Origin: Burkholderiales bacterium
GTDB taxonomy: Bacteria > Pseudomonadota > Gammaproteobacteria > Burkholderiales > Burkholderiaceae_C
NCBI GenBank assembly: GCA_003963075.1
Contig: RXJV01000051.1
Span: 1-32,560, forward strand
Direction of reading: 5' to 3'
DNA length: 32,560 nt
Numbering within the stretch: position 1 is the stretch's first letter; each line of letters starts with the position of its first letter. Position numbers and translations under genes: made by a program. Of the stretch, positions 6,809 through 14,373 are shown in pieces. Under the pieces are notes generated by a model. That model had not been told where the DNA came from and did no database searches. It worked only from the letters and a program-made list of their open reading frames with translations.

Positions 6809-8917
6809 ATGAACATGCCGCCGGCCTTGCCCCGCAGCCCGACGCGCTGGCTGCGCATCCGCACCCGGCTGGGCCTGGCCTTCGCCGTGCTGTTGATGCT
6901 GCTGCTGGCGTTGGCGGCGTTGTCGGTGTACCGGCTCAGCGGCCTGTCCGAGGGGCTGAACCGCATCGTCGACGACCAGGCCGTCATCCGCGACTCGGTC
7001 AACGAGATCAACCGCAACGCCGAAGCCATTGCACGCAAGCTGCTGGCGCTGATGAGCCCCGACGCCGGACTGCGCGTGGCGGCCTACCCCGAGATCGAGG
7101 CGGCCAATGGCCGGCTCGACGACGCGATGCAGCGCCTCGCCCTTGTGCTGCCCGCGGGGCCGCGCAGCACACGCTTGGCCGACGTCAAGCAACGGCTGAG
7201 CGACTACCGCAGCAGCTACATCCTGGTGCGCGACCTGATCGAGCGTGACGACTTCCAGGCCGCCCGGGCCCTGCTCGGCGGCGCGGCGGATTCGGCGCTG
7301 AGCCAGTTGGTGGGCGCCATCCACCAGCTCGCGGCCAGCGAGGAGCGCGCCGGCATGGCCCAGGCCCGCGAGCTGCGCGACCAGATCGACAGCGACCGCA
7401 CCGGCGTGCTGGCGCTGTGCATCGGCGCCCTGCTGGCCGGCTTGCTGCTCTCGGTGGGCGTCACGCGCTCCATCCTGACCCCGCTGAAGCGCGCCGAGGA
7501 CGGCGCCGAGCTGATCGCCGAGGGCGAGTACGGCCACCGCATCCCGGTCGACTCCGATGACGAGCTGGGCCATATGGCCAGCGCGATGAACACCATGGCC
7601 GCGGCGGTGGGCGAGCGCGAGGCCGAGCTGCGCCGGCTGGCCGACGTGGACCTGTTGACCGGCCTGCCGCAGCGCCGCCGCTTCATTGCCGATGGCGACC
7701 GGCTGCTCGCCAACCTGCCCGCCCGCGAACAACTGGCCGTGCTGATCTGCATCGACGTGGACCGGCTCAAGGCCGTCAACGGCGTGCTCGGCTTCGACGC
7801 CGGCGATGCGCTGCTGCGTGGCGCCGCCGCCAAGCTGCAGGGCCTGTTCGAGGGCGTCGCGGCCTATGGGCGGCTGGGCGGCGGCACGTTTGCAGCACTG
7901 GCTCCCGTCTTGCGGCTGGAGCATGGCAGCGTGCTCGCCGCCCAGCTCTGCGAGGAGCTGGAGCACAAGCTGAGCTGGCAGGGCCAGTCGCTGGACCTGT
8001 CGGTGTCGGTCGGCGTGGCGCACTGGCCCGAGCATGCCGCCGACACCGAGATCCTGCTGCGCCGTGCCGAACAGGCCATGTTCGAAGCCAAGCGGCTGCG
8101 CCAGCCGGTGGCCCTCTACAACCCCGGCACCGAGGCCGCGCGCGCCCTGCACCTGAGCCTGCTGTCCGACCTGTCCACCGCCCTGCAGCAGGACCAGCTG
8201 CGCCAACTGCTGCAGCCCAAGCGCTGCCTGAAGACCGGCCGCATCATCGGCGCCGAGGCCCTGGTGCGCTGGCAGCATCCGCAGCGCGGCTGGCTGCCGC
8301 CGGCCGACTTCATCCCCTTTGCCGAGCGCAGCGGGCGCATCCGCCAACTCACCGACTGGATGCTGGCCCGCGCGGTGCGCACCCTGGCCGACTGGGAGGC
8401 GGCCGGGCGCGAACCGCTGTCCATCGCGGTCAACATCTCGACGCTGGACATCCAGGACAGCCGGCTGCCGACGCGGCTGGCCCAGCTGCTGGCGGAGTAC
8501 CGGGTCGACCCCGGCCTGCTGCAGCTGGAGGTCACCGAAACCGGCCTGATGGCCAGCGGCACCGACCCGATCGCCGTGCTGCAGGCGCTCAAGGGCTGGG
8601 GCGTGCGCGTGGCCATCGACGACTTCGGCACCGGGCAGTCCTCGCTGGCCTATCTGCAGCAGCTGCCCGTGGACGAACTCAAGATCGACCGCAGCTTCGT
8701 GCAGCAGGTCGACGCCGACCCGCGCCGCCAGGCCCTGCTGAAGTCCATCGTCGGCCTGGGCCAGGGCCTGGGCCTGACGGTCACGGCCGAGGGCGTCGAG
8801 ACGGAGGCGGAACTGGCCGTCGTCACGGGCTGCGGCTGCGATCTCGTGCAGGGTTTTCTGCTGGCCCGGCCGATGCAGCTGCCGGAGCTGGAGGCCTGGC
8901 TCGGCGAGCAAGGCTAA
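6809..8917 (+). CDS. Membrane HAMP-GGDEF-EAL protein, likely c-di-GMP phosphodiesterase
   Basis: This 702-residue protein has a transmembrane helix at about 20-42, a periplasmic helical sensor region (about 45-195), a second helix at about 198-220 and a HAMP linker (about 220-275) ending in a short coiled coil. The GGDEF domain (about 278-435) is degenerate: the active loop reads GGGTF at 357-361 and no RxxD I-site is present, so cyclase activity is unlikely and a GTP-binding regulatory role is possible. The EAL domain (about 445-695) looks active: EAL at 483-485 in GAEALVRW, then NIS, EVTETGLM, IDDFGTGQSS, ELKIDRSFV, AEGVET and QGFLLARP, covering the usual metal ligands and catalytic lysine. 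It lies 28 bp after mgsA. Confidence 0.93.
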   Translation: MNMPPALPRSPTRWLRIRTRLGLAFAVLLMLLLALAALSVYRLSGLSEGLNRIVDDQAVIRDSVNEINRNAEAIARKLLALMSPDAGLRVAAYPEIEAANGRLDDAMQRLALVLPAGPRSTRLADVKQRLSDYRSSYILVRDLIERDDFQAARALLGGAADSALSQLVGAIHQLAASEERAGMAQARELRDQIDSDRTGVLALCIGALLAGLLLSVGVTRSILTPLKRAEDGAELIAEGEYGHRIPVDSDDELGHMASAMNTMAAAVGEREAELRRLADVDLLTGLPQRRRFIADGDRLLANLPAREQLAVLICIDVDRLKAVNGVLGFDAGDALLRGAAAKLQGLFEGVAAYGRLGGGTFAALAPVLRLEHGSVLAAQLCEELEHKLSWQGQSLDLSVSVGVAHWPEHAADTEILLRRAEQAMFEAKRLRQPVALYNPGTEAARALHLSLLSDLSTALQQDQLRQLLQPKRCLKTGRIIGAEALVRWQHPQRGWLPPADFIPFAERSGRIRQLTDWMLARAVRTLADWEAAGREPLSIAVNISTLDIQDSRLPTRLAQLLAEYRVDPGLLQLEVTETGLMASGTDPIAVLQALKGWGVRVAIDDFGTGQSSLAYLQQLPVDELKIDRSFVQQVDADPRRQALLKSIVGLGQGLGLTVTAEGVETEAELAVVTGCGCDLVQGFLLARPMQLPELEAWLGEQG

Positions 8918-8920
8918 AAT
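8915..8920 (+). promoter_or_regulatory. -10 element for the 54-residue small gene
   Basis: TAAAAT at 8915-8920 overlaps the stop codon of the GGDEF-EAL gene and is followed by CGCCGCC. It would start a transcript near 8927, giving a leader of about 48 nt before the ATG at 8975. The -35 region is poor. Confidence 0.4.
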
Positions 8921-8974
8921 CGCCGCCTCTCATCGTTTTGCCCCTTCAGCGGGCTGAGTTTCACTGGAGCCACC

Positions 8975-9139
8975 ATGGGCAACAAGATCATCACCGAAGC
9001 GGACCGCCGCGCCACCCCCCGTCCCGCCGCCCCCAAGGGCGTGACCTTCACCGCCGGCAAGGGCCAGCTGCGCAGCCTGGAGCGCGGTTCGCACACCCGC
9101 TCCAAGAAGAACCCGGGCAAGCGCCCGCATTCGGGCTGA
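8975..9139 (+). CDS. Small basic protein (54 residues), unknown function
   Basis: The frame begins MGNKIITEADRR and ends NPGKRPHSG. It carries 13 Lys/Arg against three Asp/Glu, with no hydrophobic segment, so the product should be a soluble, strongly basic and probably partly disordered protein; nucleic acid or ribosome binding is a reasonable guess but unproven. A GGAG ribosome site lies 5 nt before the ATG, a -10-like TAAAAT lies upstream, and a textbook intrinsic terminator follows 35 nt after the stop, so it is an independent transcription unit. The G/C bias at third positions is that of a real gene. I do not recognise a named family. Confidence 0.75.
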   Translation: MGNKIITEADRRATPRPAAPKGVTFTAGKGQLRSLERGSHTRSKKNPGKRPHSG

Positions 9140-9174
9140 TCATTCGGGCCACGCGCCTGAACGTTCACCACACA

Positions 9175-9202
9175 CAGGCCCTGCGGGGCCTGTTTGTTTT
9201 TG
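9175..9202 (+). terminator. Rho-independent terminator
   Basis: CAGGCCC (9175-9181), a TGCG loop and GGGCCTG (9186-9192) form a perfect 7-bp stem followed directly by a T-rich tract (TTTGTTTTTG). It ends the small-gene transcript before the FAD dehydrogenase gene. It is the clearest intrinsic terminator in the window. Confidence 0.9.
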
Positions 9203-9226
9203 TCGGCTCACCATCGACCCCAGACC

Positions 9227-10951
9227 ATGATCCGCATCACCGAACTCCGCCTGCCGCTGAACCACGCCGAGGACGCGCTGCGCCCGGCCGTGCTGGCCCG
9301 GCTGAAACTGGCCGATGCCGAGCTCGCCGGCATCCAGGTCTTCCGCCGCGGCTACGACGCCCGCAAGAAGAGCGACATCCTGCTCGTCTACACGCTGGAC
9401 TGCACGCTGAGCCCCGGCGTCGATGAGACCGCCCTGCTGGCCCGCTTCGCCGGCGACCACCAGATCCGCCCGACGCCGGACACCGGCTACCACTTCCTGG
9501 CCCAATTTGGACTGGGCCGGGGCGAGTACACCGGCCCGCGCCCCGTCGTGATCGGCTTCGGGCCCTGCGGCCTGTTCGCCGCGCTGATCCTGGCGCAGAT
9601 GGGCCTGCGGCCGCTGGTGCTGGAGCGCGGCAAATCGGTGCGCGAGCGCACCCAGGACACCTGGGGCCTGTGGCGCGAGCAAAAGCTCCACCCCGAGAGC
9701 AATGTGCAGTTCGGCGAGGGCGGCGCCGGCACCTTCTCCGACGGCAAGCTCTGGAGCCAGATCAGCGACCCGCGCCACCTGAGCCGCAAGGTGCTGACCG
9801 AATTCGTCAAGGCCGGCGCGCCGGAGGAGATCCTCTACGTCAGCAAGCCCCACATCGGCACCTTCCGGCTGGTCAGCATGATCATCAAGATGCGGGCCGA
9901 GATCGAGGCACTGGGCGGCGAGATCCGCTTCCAGCAGAAGGTGACCGACGTGCTGATCGAGGACGGCCCGGACGGCCGCCACATCCGCGGCGTGACGCTG
10001 GAATCCGGCGAGCAGATCAGCGCCAGCCATGTCGTCATCGCGCTGGGCCACAGCGCCCGCGACACCTTCCAGATGCTGCATGCCCGCGGCGTGCAGATGG
10101 AGGCCAAGCCCTTCTCCATCGGCTACCGCATCGAGCATCCGCAAAGCCTGATCGACGCGGCCCGCTTCGGGCCGAATGCCGGCAACAAGATCCTCGGCGC
10201 GGCCGACTACAAGCTGGTGCACCACGCCAGGAACGGCCGCGCGGTCTACAGCTTCTGCATGTGCCCGGGCGGCACCGTGGTGGCGGCCACCAGCGAGGAG
10301 CATCGCGTCGTCACCAATGGCATGAGCCAGTACTCGCGCAACGAACGCAACGCCAACGCCGGCATCGTTGTGGGCCTGACGCCCGAGGACTACCGGCAAG
10401 ACGGCAAGCGCGACGGCAGCCCGGTGAACCCGCTGGACGGCATGGCCTTCCAGCGCCTCTGGGAAAGCCGCGCCTACGAGCTGGGCGGCGGCGGCTACCT
10501 GGCGCCGGGCTCGCTGGTGGGCGATTTCATCAAGCGCCAGGTCAGCACCGAGTTCGGCGACGTGATGCCCAGCTACAAGCCCGGCGTCACGCTGACCAAT
10601 CTGCAAGCCAAGGGCCACGGCTCGCTGCCGACCTATTGCCTGGAAGCCATCCGCGAAGCCCTGCCGGCCTTTGCCCGCCAGATCCGCGGCTTCGACCGGC
10701 CGGACGCGGTGCTGACCGGCGTCGAGACCCGCACCTCATCGCCGCTGCGCATCAACCGCGGGCGCGACTACCAGAGCCTCAATGTGCGCGGCCTGTTCCC
10801 GGCCGGCGAAGGCGCCGGCTATGCCGGCGGCATCATGAGCGCCGGCGTGGACGGCATTGAGGTGGCCGAGGCGCTGGCGGCGGATCTGCTGGGCCTGCCT
10901 GACGCGCCGGTGCTGCAGGGCAAGGGGTCGAAGGCGGGTGGGCAGGGGTGA
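9227..10951 (+). CDS. FAD-dependent dehydrogenase (COG2509 type)
   Basis: A 574-residue flavoprotein of the uncharacterised 'FAD-dependent dehydrogenase' group. Residues about 1-95 form the small N-terminal domain typical of this group (MIRITELRLPLNH..., RRGYDARKKSDILLVYTLDC). The Rossmann motif for FAD follows at about residue 105 (VVIGFGPCGLFAALILAQMG, then LERGK). Further conserved runs are NVQFGEGGAGTFSDGKL, ALGHSARDTF, CMCPGGTVVAA, GVETRTSSPLRI and the C-terminal FPAGEGAGYAGGIMSAGVDGIEVAE, which closes the flavin site. The reaction is not established for the family. ATG 9227 is preferred because the family begins MIRI and the upstream in-frame codon lies in the terminator T-tract. The gene stands alone. 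Confidence 0.88.
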   Translation: MIRITELRLPLNHAEDALRPAVLARLKLADAELAGIQVFRRGYDARKKSDILLVYTLDCTLSPGVDETALLARFAGDHQIRPTPDTGYHFLAQFGLGRGEYTGPRPVVIGFGPCGLFAALILAQMGLRPLVLERGKSVRERTQDTWGLWREQKLHPESNVQFGEGGAGTFSDGKLWSQISDPRHLSRKVLTEFVKAGAPEEILYVSKPHIGTFRLVSMIIKMRAEIEALGGEIRFQQKVTDVLIEDGPDGRHIRGVTLESGEQISASHVVIALGHSARDTFQMLHARGVQMEAKPFSIGYRIEHPQSLIDAARFGPNAGNKILGAADYKLVHHARNGRAVYSFCMCPGGTVVAATSEEHRVVTNGMSQYSRNERNANAGIVVGLTPEDYRQDGKRDGSPVNPLDGMAFQRLWESRAYELGGGGYLAPGSLVGDFIKRQVSTEFGDVMPSYKPGVTLTNLQAKGHGSLPTYCLEAIREALPAFARQIRGFDRPDAVLTGVETRTSSPLRINRGRDYQSLNVRGLFPAGEGAGYAGGIMSAGVDGIEVAEALAADLLGLPDAPVLQGKGSKAGGQG

Positions 10952-11047
10952 GGTAAGCGACGGGCTGCGTCAACGTGCCAGCTGAGCCACGAGCAGCGGC
11001 CGGCCGACGCGGGTTGGATCAATCGACTGCTTGGACCTCTGGCGCAC

Positions 11048-11362
11048 TTATTTCTGAGCCACCGCCAACAACGCCTTTGGATTGGTGCTCGCAATGGCCA
11101 GCAGCGTACGCGCGGCACCACTCGGCTGCTTGCGCCCTTGCTCCCACCCTTGCAAAGTCCGAACCGATACACCCATGAGCGCCGCGAACTGCGACTGCGA
11201 CAACCCAGTCTTGTTCCGAGCCTCAATGACCGGAGAGGAAATGACGCGAACTTGGCCGGCCTTCATTTCCCGCACAGACTGCAGCAACTCGGCCGCAAGA
11301 TCGCGCTTTGCTTCGTAGGCAGTGAGTTCTGCGTCGGTCAGAGGTTTACTCTTCGAGGGCAC
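11048..11362 (-). CDS. HigA-like antitoxin, XRE/HTH domain
   Basis: A 104-residue protein with a helix-turn-helix in its C-terminal half (VIEARNKTGLSQSQFAALMG, then VSVRTLQGWEQGRKQPSGAA). This is the COG2944-like fold that neutralises a RelE/ParE-type toxin and represses the shared promoter. The start codon is GTG at 11362, with an AAGGAG ribosome site 7 nt upstream that lies inside the toxin's last codons. The gene overlaps the toxin gene by 17 nt, giving the toxin-first order of HigBA systems. The relatively A/T-tolerant codon use of the pair stands out from its neighbours and suggests horizontal gain. Confidence 0.9.
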   Translation of the reverse strand: MPSKSKPLTDAELTAYEAKRDLAAELLQSVREMKAGQVRVISSPVIEARNKTGLSQSQFAALMGVSVRTLQGWEQGRKQPSGAARTLLAIASTNPKALLAVAQK

Positions 11363-11657
11363 GGCGAATCTCCTTCAGCTTGGGTCCAGTGAGGTTGTCC
11401 GTCTTTGCCTTCGCGTAGAGCGTCAGCAAAACCACCTCACCTTCAGCAGTGCGGGTGAAATAGATCACCCGCACGCCTCCCGACTTGCCCGAACCTGCGC
11501 GACCCCATCGAACTTTGCGAATGCCACCGGATTCGGGCACGACATCTCCGGCGGTGGGATGCTCTGCGATGTACGTCGCGAAGACGCCTCGCTCTTCTTC
11601 GCTCCAATAGAGCGGCCACTGGCGCTGGAAGAGCAGCGTTTCGACGACCGTGAGCAT
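11346..11657 (-). CDS. RelE/HigB-type toxin of a type II toxin-antitoxin pair
   Basis: A 103-residue protein with the RelE/ParE toxin pattern (COG4737-like): FQRQWPLYWSEEERGVFATYIAEHPTAGDV, then GIRKVRWGRAGSGKSGGVRVIYF and EVVLLTLYAKAKTDNLTGPKLKEIRRALEE. Family toxins generally cleave mRNA on the ribosome; the basic R-K-R and the GVRVIYF strand are family hallmarks. I chose the ATG at 11657 because a near-consensus -10 (TATAGT) sits 6 nt upstream; the longer frame from 11693 would run through the promoter. The antitoxin gene follows with a 17-nt overlap, so the two are translationally coupled. Confidence 0.9.
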   Translation of the reverse strand: MLTVVETLLFQRQWPLYWSEEERGVFATYIAEHPTAGDVVPESGGIRKVRWGRAGSGKSGGVRVIYFTRTAEGEVVLLTLYAKAKTDNLTGPKLKEIRRALEE

Positions 11658-11663
11658 GGCAGA

Positions 11664-11692
11664 ACTATACGCCAGAGGCGCATAGCAGTCCA
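11664..11692 (-). promoter_or_regulatory. Promoter of the toxin-antitoxin operon (leaderless layout)
   Basis: Read on the minus strand, TGGACT (11687-11692), a 17-bp spacer and TATAGT (11664-11669) form a good sigma-70-like promoter. Only six bases separate the -10 from the toxin ATG, so the mRNA should begin at or just before the start codon. The antitoxin is the probable repressor (family knowledge). Confidence 0.6.
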
Positions 11693-11822
11693 TGCTTCAT
11701 CAATAGGCCCAACGAATGAAAGAGACTTCCCCGTCCCGAAGCAGCCGCGTTGCGGCCGACGGCAACAAGATGCCACGATGGGAAGTGCGATCTCTCATCA
11801 ACTCACTCGGAAGGGCAAGTTC

Positions 11823-12083
11823 ATAACGATTCTGACCGTGGGAATCGACCTCGCCAAGAACGTCTTTGCGGTTCACGGCGTCAACGAGGCCGGCAAGGCC
11901 GAGCTAACTCGCCCAACCGTGCCGCGCGACGAGCTGTACGAGCCCATCAATTGCAGCATCGGCATGGAGGCCTGATCGGACGCCCGGCCTCGGGCCACAC
12001 CGTGCGGCCGATCGCGCCCAAGTTCGTCACGCCGCACCGCATGACGGGCAAACGCGGCAAGAACGACGCGGCTGACGCCGCCC
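11823..12083 (+). pseudogene. IS110-family transposase, decayed N-terminal remnant
   Basis: The frame from 11823 reads ITILTVGIDLAKNVFAVHGV and continues to CSIGMEA, which is the start of an IS110-family DEDD transposase. The expected ATG is ATA here. At 11972 the conserved Cys after GMEA has become a TGA stop. A small deletion then shifts the frame, and the family match resumes at 11993 (GHTVRPIAPKFVTPHR, then MTGKRGKNDAADAA). The match stops abruptly at about 12083, a few bases before the cytochrome c stop codon. Most of the catalytic domain is gone. The bases from about 11700 to 11822 may be the old left end, where IS110 elements encode their guide RNA, but I cannot show this. Confidence 0.85.
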
Positions 12084-12086
12084 CGG

Positions 12087-12461
12087 TCAACGTTCGGCCT
12101 GAGCGAGATAGGCCAGCAGCCCCGCCACCTTCTGCTCGTCAATGCCCAGGCCCCAGTAGCGCATCTTGGTGCCAGGCACGACGGCGTTCGGGTCGCGCAG
12201 GAAGGCGGTCAGCGTGGCCTCGGTCCAGACCAACCCCGAGGCCTTCATCGCCGGCGAAAAGGCATAGCCCGGCAGGCTTCCCGCCTTGCGGCCCAGCAGC
12301 CCATTGAGCTGAGGCCCAAAACCATGCCGGGCACCCGGGCCCACCGCGTGGCAGTTGGCGCAGGACGCGAACAGCTTGCGGCCGGCCGCGGGGTCGCCCG
12401 CGGCCGACGCCAACAACGGCAGCAATGCAAGCCATGCGGCGAACCGTTGTCCGGCTCTCAT
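12087..12461 (-). CDS. Class I c-type cytochrome, periplasmic
   Basis: A 124-residue monohaem cytochrome c. Residues 1-20 form a Sec signal peptide ending ASA. The haem site is C34-A-N-C37-H38, and M100 in PGTKM is the likely sixth ligand, as in mitochondrial-type and c2-type cytochromes; GFGPQLNGLLGRKAGSLPGYAFSPAMK is the typical core. The C-terminal helix is DEQKVAGLLAYLAQ. It is the last gene of an operon and its ATG overlaps the stop of the preceding SRPBCC gene (ATGA), so translation is coupled. An electron-transfer role for that operon is inferred. The IS110 remnant abuts its 3' end. Confidence 0.92.
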   Translation of the reverse strand: MRAGQRFAAWLALLPLLASAAGDPAAGRKLFASCANCHAVGPGARHGFGPQLNGLLGRKAGSLPGYAFSPAMKASGLVWTEATLTAFLRDPNAVVPGTKMRYWGLGIDEQKVAGLLAYLAQAER

Positions 12462-13498
12462 CCCGACTCCGCGAGTTGCGCGCTCGGCAAGAGCGCCGCC
12501 GGCATCCGGCGGTGAGCGGCCTCTGCCCGAGACGCATACAGCCGCAGTGCGACGGATTCGAAGTTGCCCATCAAGGCCTGCGCCAGCGCATCGGCATACC
12601 AGTTAAAACGCGTGCTGACGCGGTAGTGCATGGTGACATGCAGCCGCGTCTGCTCACCGACGGGCTCGAGGCGATAGACCGTGTCGATCAAATCGAAATG
12701 TCGGCCACCGATGCGAACATGGTCATCAAGCGCACCCGGCGGGAAGGCGTCGGCCCCAAAACGGTAGGTCCACCGGACCGAACGGGCCTCGGACCACTCG
12801 GTGGCCACCTGCTCGAAGCGGACGCCTTTGCCCATTTCCACATGCCGCACCAGCTGTGCGCCTCGACGTTCGGTGCGGCCGAAGTGCGGCAGGGGCACAC
12901 CGATGCGGTAAATCCAGCCCTTCGCCATCTCTTCGGGCCGGATGGCCGGCGTGTCGAGCAGTTGATCCCACACTCGATCGGCCGGCGCCTGAATCAGTAC
13001 TGCATGCTCCACCCGACCGAAGTGATCTGGCAGGGTCCACGGCGCTTCGACGGCGGCCATCATTACAGGCAACACGGCAATCACCGCCATTGGCCGCCCG
13101 GGCCGGCGCCAGGCCCGGCAGGCCAAGGCCATGGTGATCGCGCCCAGCCCCCCCAGTACCGCAAACAAGGGCAGCACGAGGATGGCGCAGATCAGGCCCT
13201 CGAGCTCGACCACCAGGGTCACCAGCACCAGCAACGATGTCGCTGCCATGCCCGCGACTGCATGTCGGACCAGGCCTTGAGGTTGCCGACGGTCGCTCAA
13301 CCACGCGGTCAGCGCCCCTACCGCGAACGGACCGAGGTAAATGAAGCTGCCCGTCATGGCGTAGAGCGCCACCAGTCGGTTTCCCTCCGGCGAGCCGCTG
13401 AAGACCAGCCTCAGCAGCAGGCCCAGCGCCACGCCGCCCGCCAACGGCCAGAGGCTGCTGAAGGGAAACAAGGGCCTACGAGGTCCGGTCGCGGTCAT
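12458..13498 (-). CDS. Membrane protein with C-terminal SRPBCC (START-like) domain
   Basis: A 346-residue protein of unknown function. The N-terminal half has about five hydrophobic segments (for example LWPLAGGVALGLLLRLVF, GSFIYLGPFAVGALTAWL, LLVLVTLVVELEGLICAILVLPLFAVLGGLGA). From about residue 165 there is a soluble domain with the SRPBCC pattern: VEHAVLIQAPADRVWDQLLD at its start, an internal strand region around VRWTYRFGADAFPPGALDDHV, and a last long helix (NWYADALAQALMGNFESVALRLY). This fold binds hydrophobic ligands such as lipids. The ATG at 13498 overlaps the desaturase stop codon, and its own stop overlaps the cytochrome start, so all three are coupled. Lipid binding is inferred from fold and context. 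Confidence 0.78.
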   Translation of the reverse strand: MTATGPRRPLFPFSSLWPLAGGVALGLLLRLVFSGSPEGNRLVALYAMTGSFIYLGPFAVGALTAWLSDRRQPQGLVRHAVAGMAATSLLVLVTLVVELEGLICAILVLPLFAVLGGLGAITMALACRAWRRPGRPMAVIAVLPVMMAAVEAPWTLPDHFGRVEHAVLIQAPADRVWDQLLDTPAIRPEEMAKGWIYRIGVPLPHFGRTERRGAQLVRHVEMGKGVRFEQVATEWSEARSVRWTYRFGADAFPPGALDDHVRIGGRHFDLIDTVYRLEPVGEQTRLHVTMHYRVSTRFNWYADALAQALMGNFESVALRLYASRAEAAHRRMPAALLPSAQLAESG

Positions 13499-14373
13499 CG
13501 AATCTCCTCCGCGAGCAGTGCCTGCGCGTCTGCGGTCGCGGCAGCGGTGAAACGCGGCGCTCGCAGGTCCCACACCCAACCCAGTCGCGCCAGGCCGCAG
13601 AGCATCCACCAGCCAGGGTCCCACTCACCAGAACGCCAGCCCAGACGGGCACTGGCCGGGTCCGCATGGTGGTTGTTGTGCCAACACTCCCCCATGGTCA
13701 GCAGCGAAATCCCGGCCAGGTTGCGCCCCTGCACGGCCACCGCCGGAAGACGCACTGGCTGGCTGCCATGGTTGTGGGCAAAGTAACCCACCAACCAATG
13801 CCCGATGACTCCGGCCGTGACTCGCGCGCACAGGCCCCACCACACAAACGCCCAGCCCCCGAAACACCAGAGCGGCACGGCGGTGAGCAGCACCTGGAGC
13901 CGCCAGGTGCGCTCCATCAACTCCAGCAGAGGCTCATGCGGCGCTGCGGGCAACGTCGGTGGCCGTGGCAGCCGCAGTTCGCAATGCAGTTGCCACCAAG
14001 CGTCTACCCAAAACGACCGACCATGGCGAAGAAAGGGGTGACAGTCGGGCTGCCGCTGAGCCAGGTCGCGCAGGTCATGCTGACGCTTCAGACCCAGCGG
14101 GCCATCGAGCCCGACTTGGATGCCACAGGCGATCAAGGCCAGCGCCAGCCAACGGGGGCAAGCAAAGCTGTTGTGAATCAGCTTGCGGTGGCTGCCAAGG
14201 GTATGGCCAAGCAACAGAACCAGCAGGGTCAAAGCGACGAACACCACCACCGCCGACCAGCTGAGCGTGAGCGAGCCGCCGAACACCGCGCCAGTGAACA
14301 TCGCGGTGATCCACAGGGACTTGGCAGGCGCCCAAAGCACATCGCCAGTCCGAACGTCGCCTGGGTCAGCCAT
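13495..14373 (-). CDS. Fatty acid / acyl-CoA desaturase family membrane enzyme
   Basis: A 292-residue integral membrane di-iron enzyme of the FA_desaturase type, expected to introduce a double bond into an acyl chain. Histidine boxes are visible: GH57TLGSH62RKLIH67 (first box, H62-x4-H67) and GECWH232NNHH236 (third box). Where classical stearoyl desaturases have HRxHH, this protein has KRQH99DLRD followed by AQRQPDCH112, an alternative second box. Additional histidines H192, H200 and H202 (GHWLVGYFAHNH) could complete the metal site. About four hydrophobic segments occur. The start overlaps the end of the 83-residue gene by 8 nt, and the stop overlaps the SRPBCC start (ATGA). Substrate is unknown. 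Confidence 0.87.
   Translation of the reverse strand: MADPGDVRTGDVLWAPAKSLWITAMFTGAVFGGSLTLSWSAVVVFVALTLLVLLLGHTLGSHRKLIHNSFACPRWLALALIACGIQVGLDGPLGLKRQHDLRDLAQRQPDCHPFLRHGRSFWVDAWWQLHCELRLPRPPTLPAAPHEPLLELMERTWRLQVLLTAVPLWCFGGWAFVWWGLCARVTAGVIGHWLVGYFAHNHGSQPVRLPAVAVQGRNLAGISLLTMGECWHNNHHADPASARLGWRSGEWDPGWWMLCGLARLGWVWDLRAPRFTAAATADAQALLAEEIR

Noticed and set aside
6695..8911. 738-codon minus-strand frame
   Set aside because: Antisense shadow of the GGDEF-EAL gene; Gln/Arg/Ala/Gly-rich with no domain.
11658..11693. Toxin start at 11693
   Set aside because: It would place the TATAGT promoter inside the coding region; the ATG at 11657 fits the family N-terminus.
13499..13624. 42-residue N-terminal extension of the SRPBCC membrane protein
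   Set aside because: It overlaps the desaturase C-terminus in another frame; the ATG at 13498 gives the 4-nt ATGA coupling seen again at the next junction.
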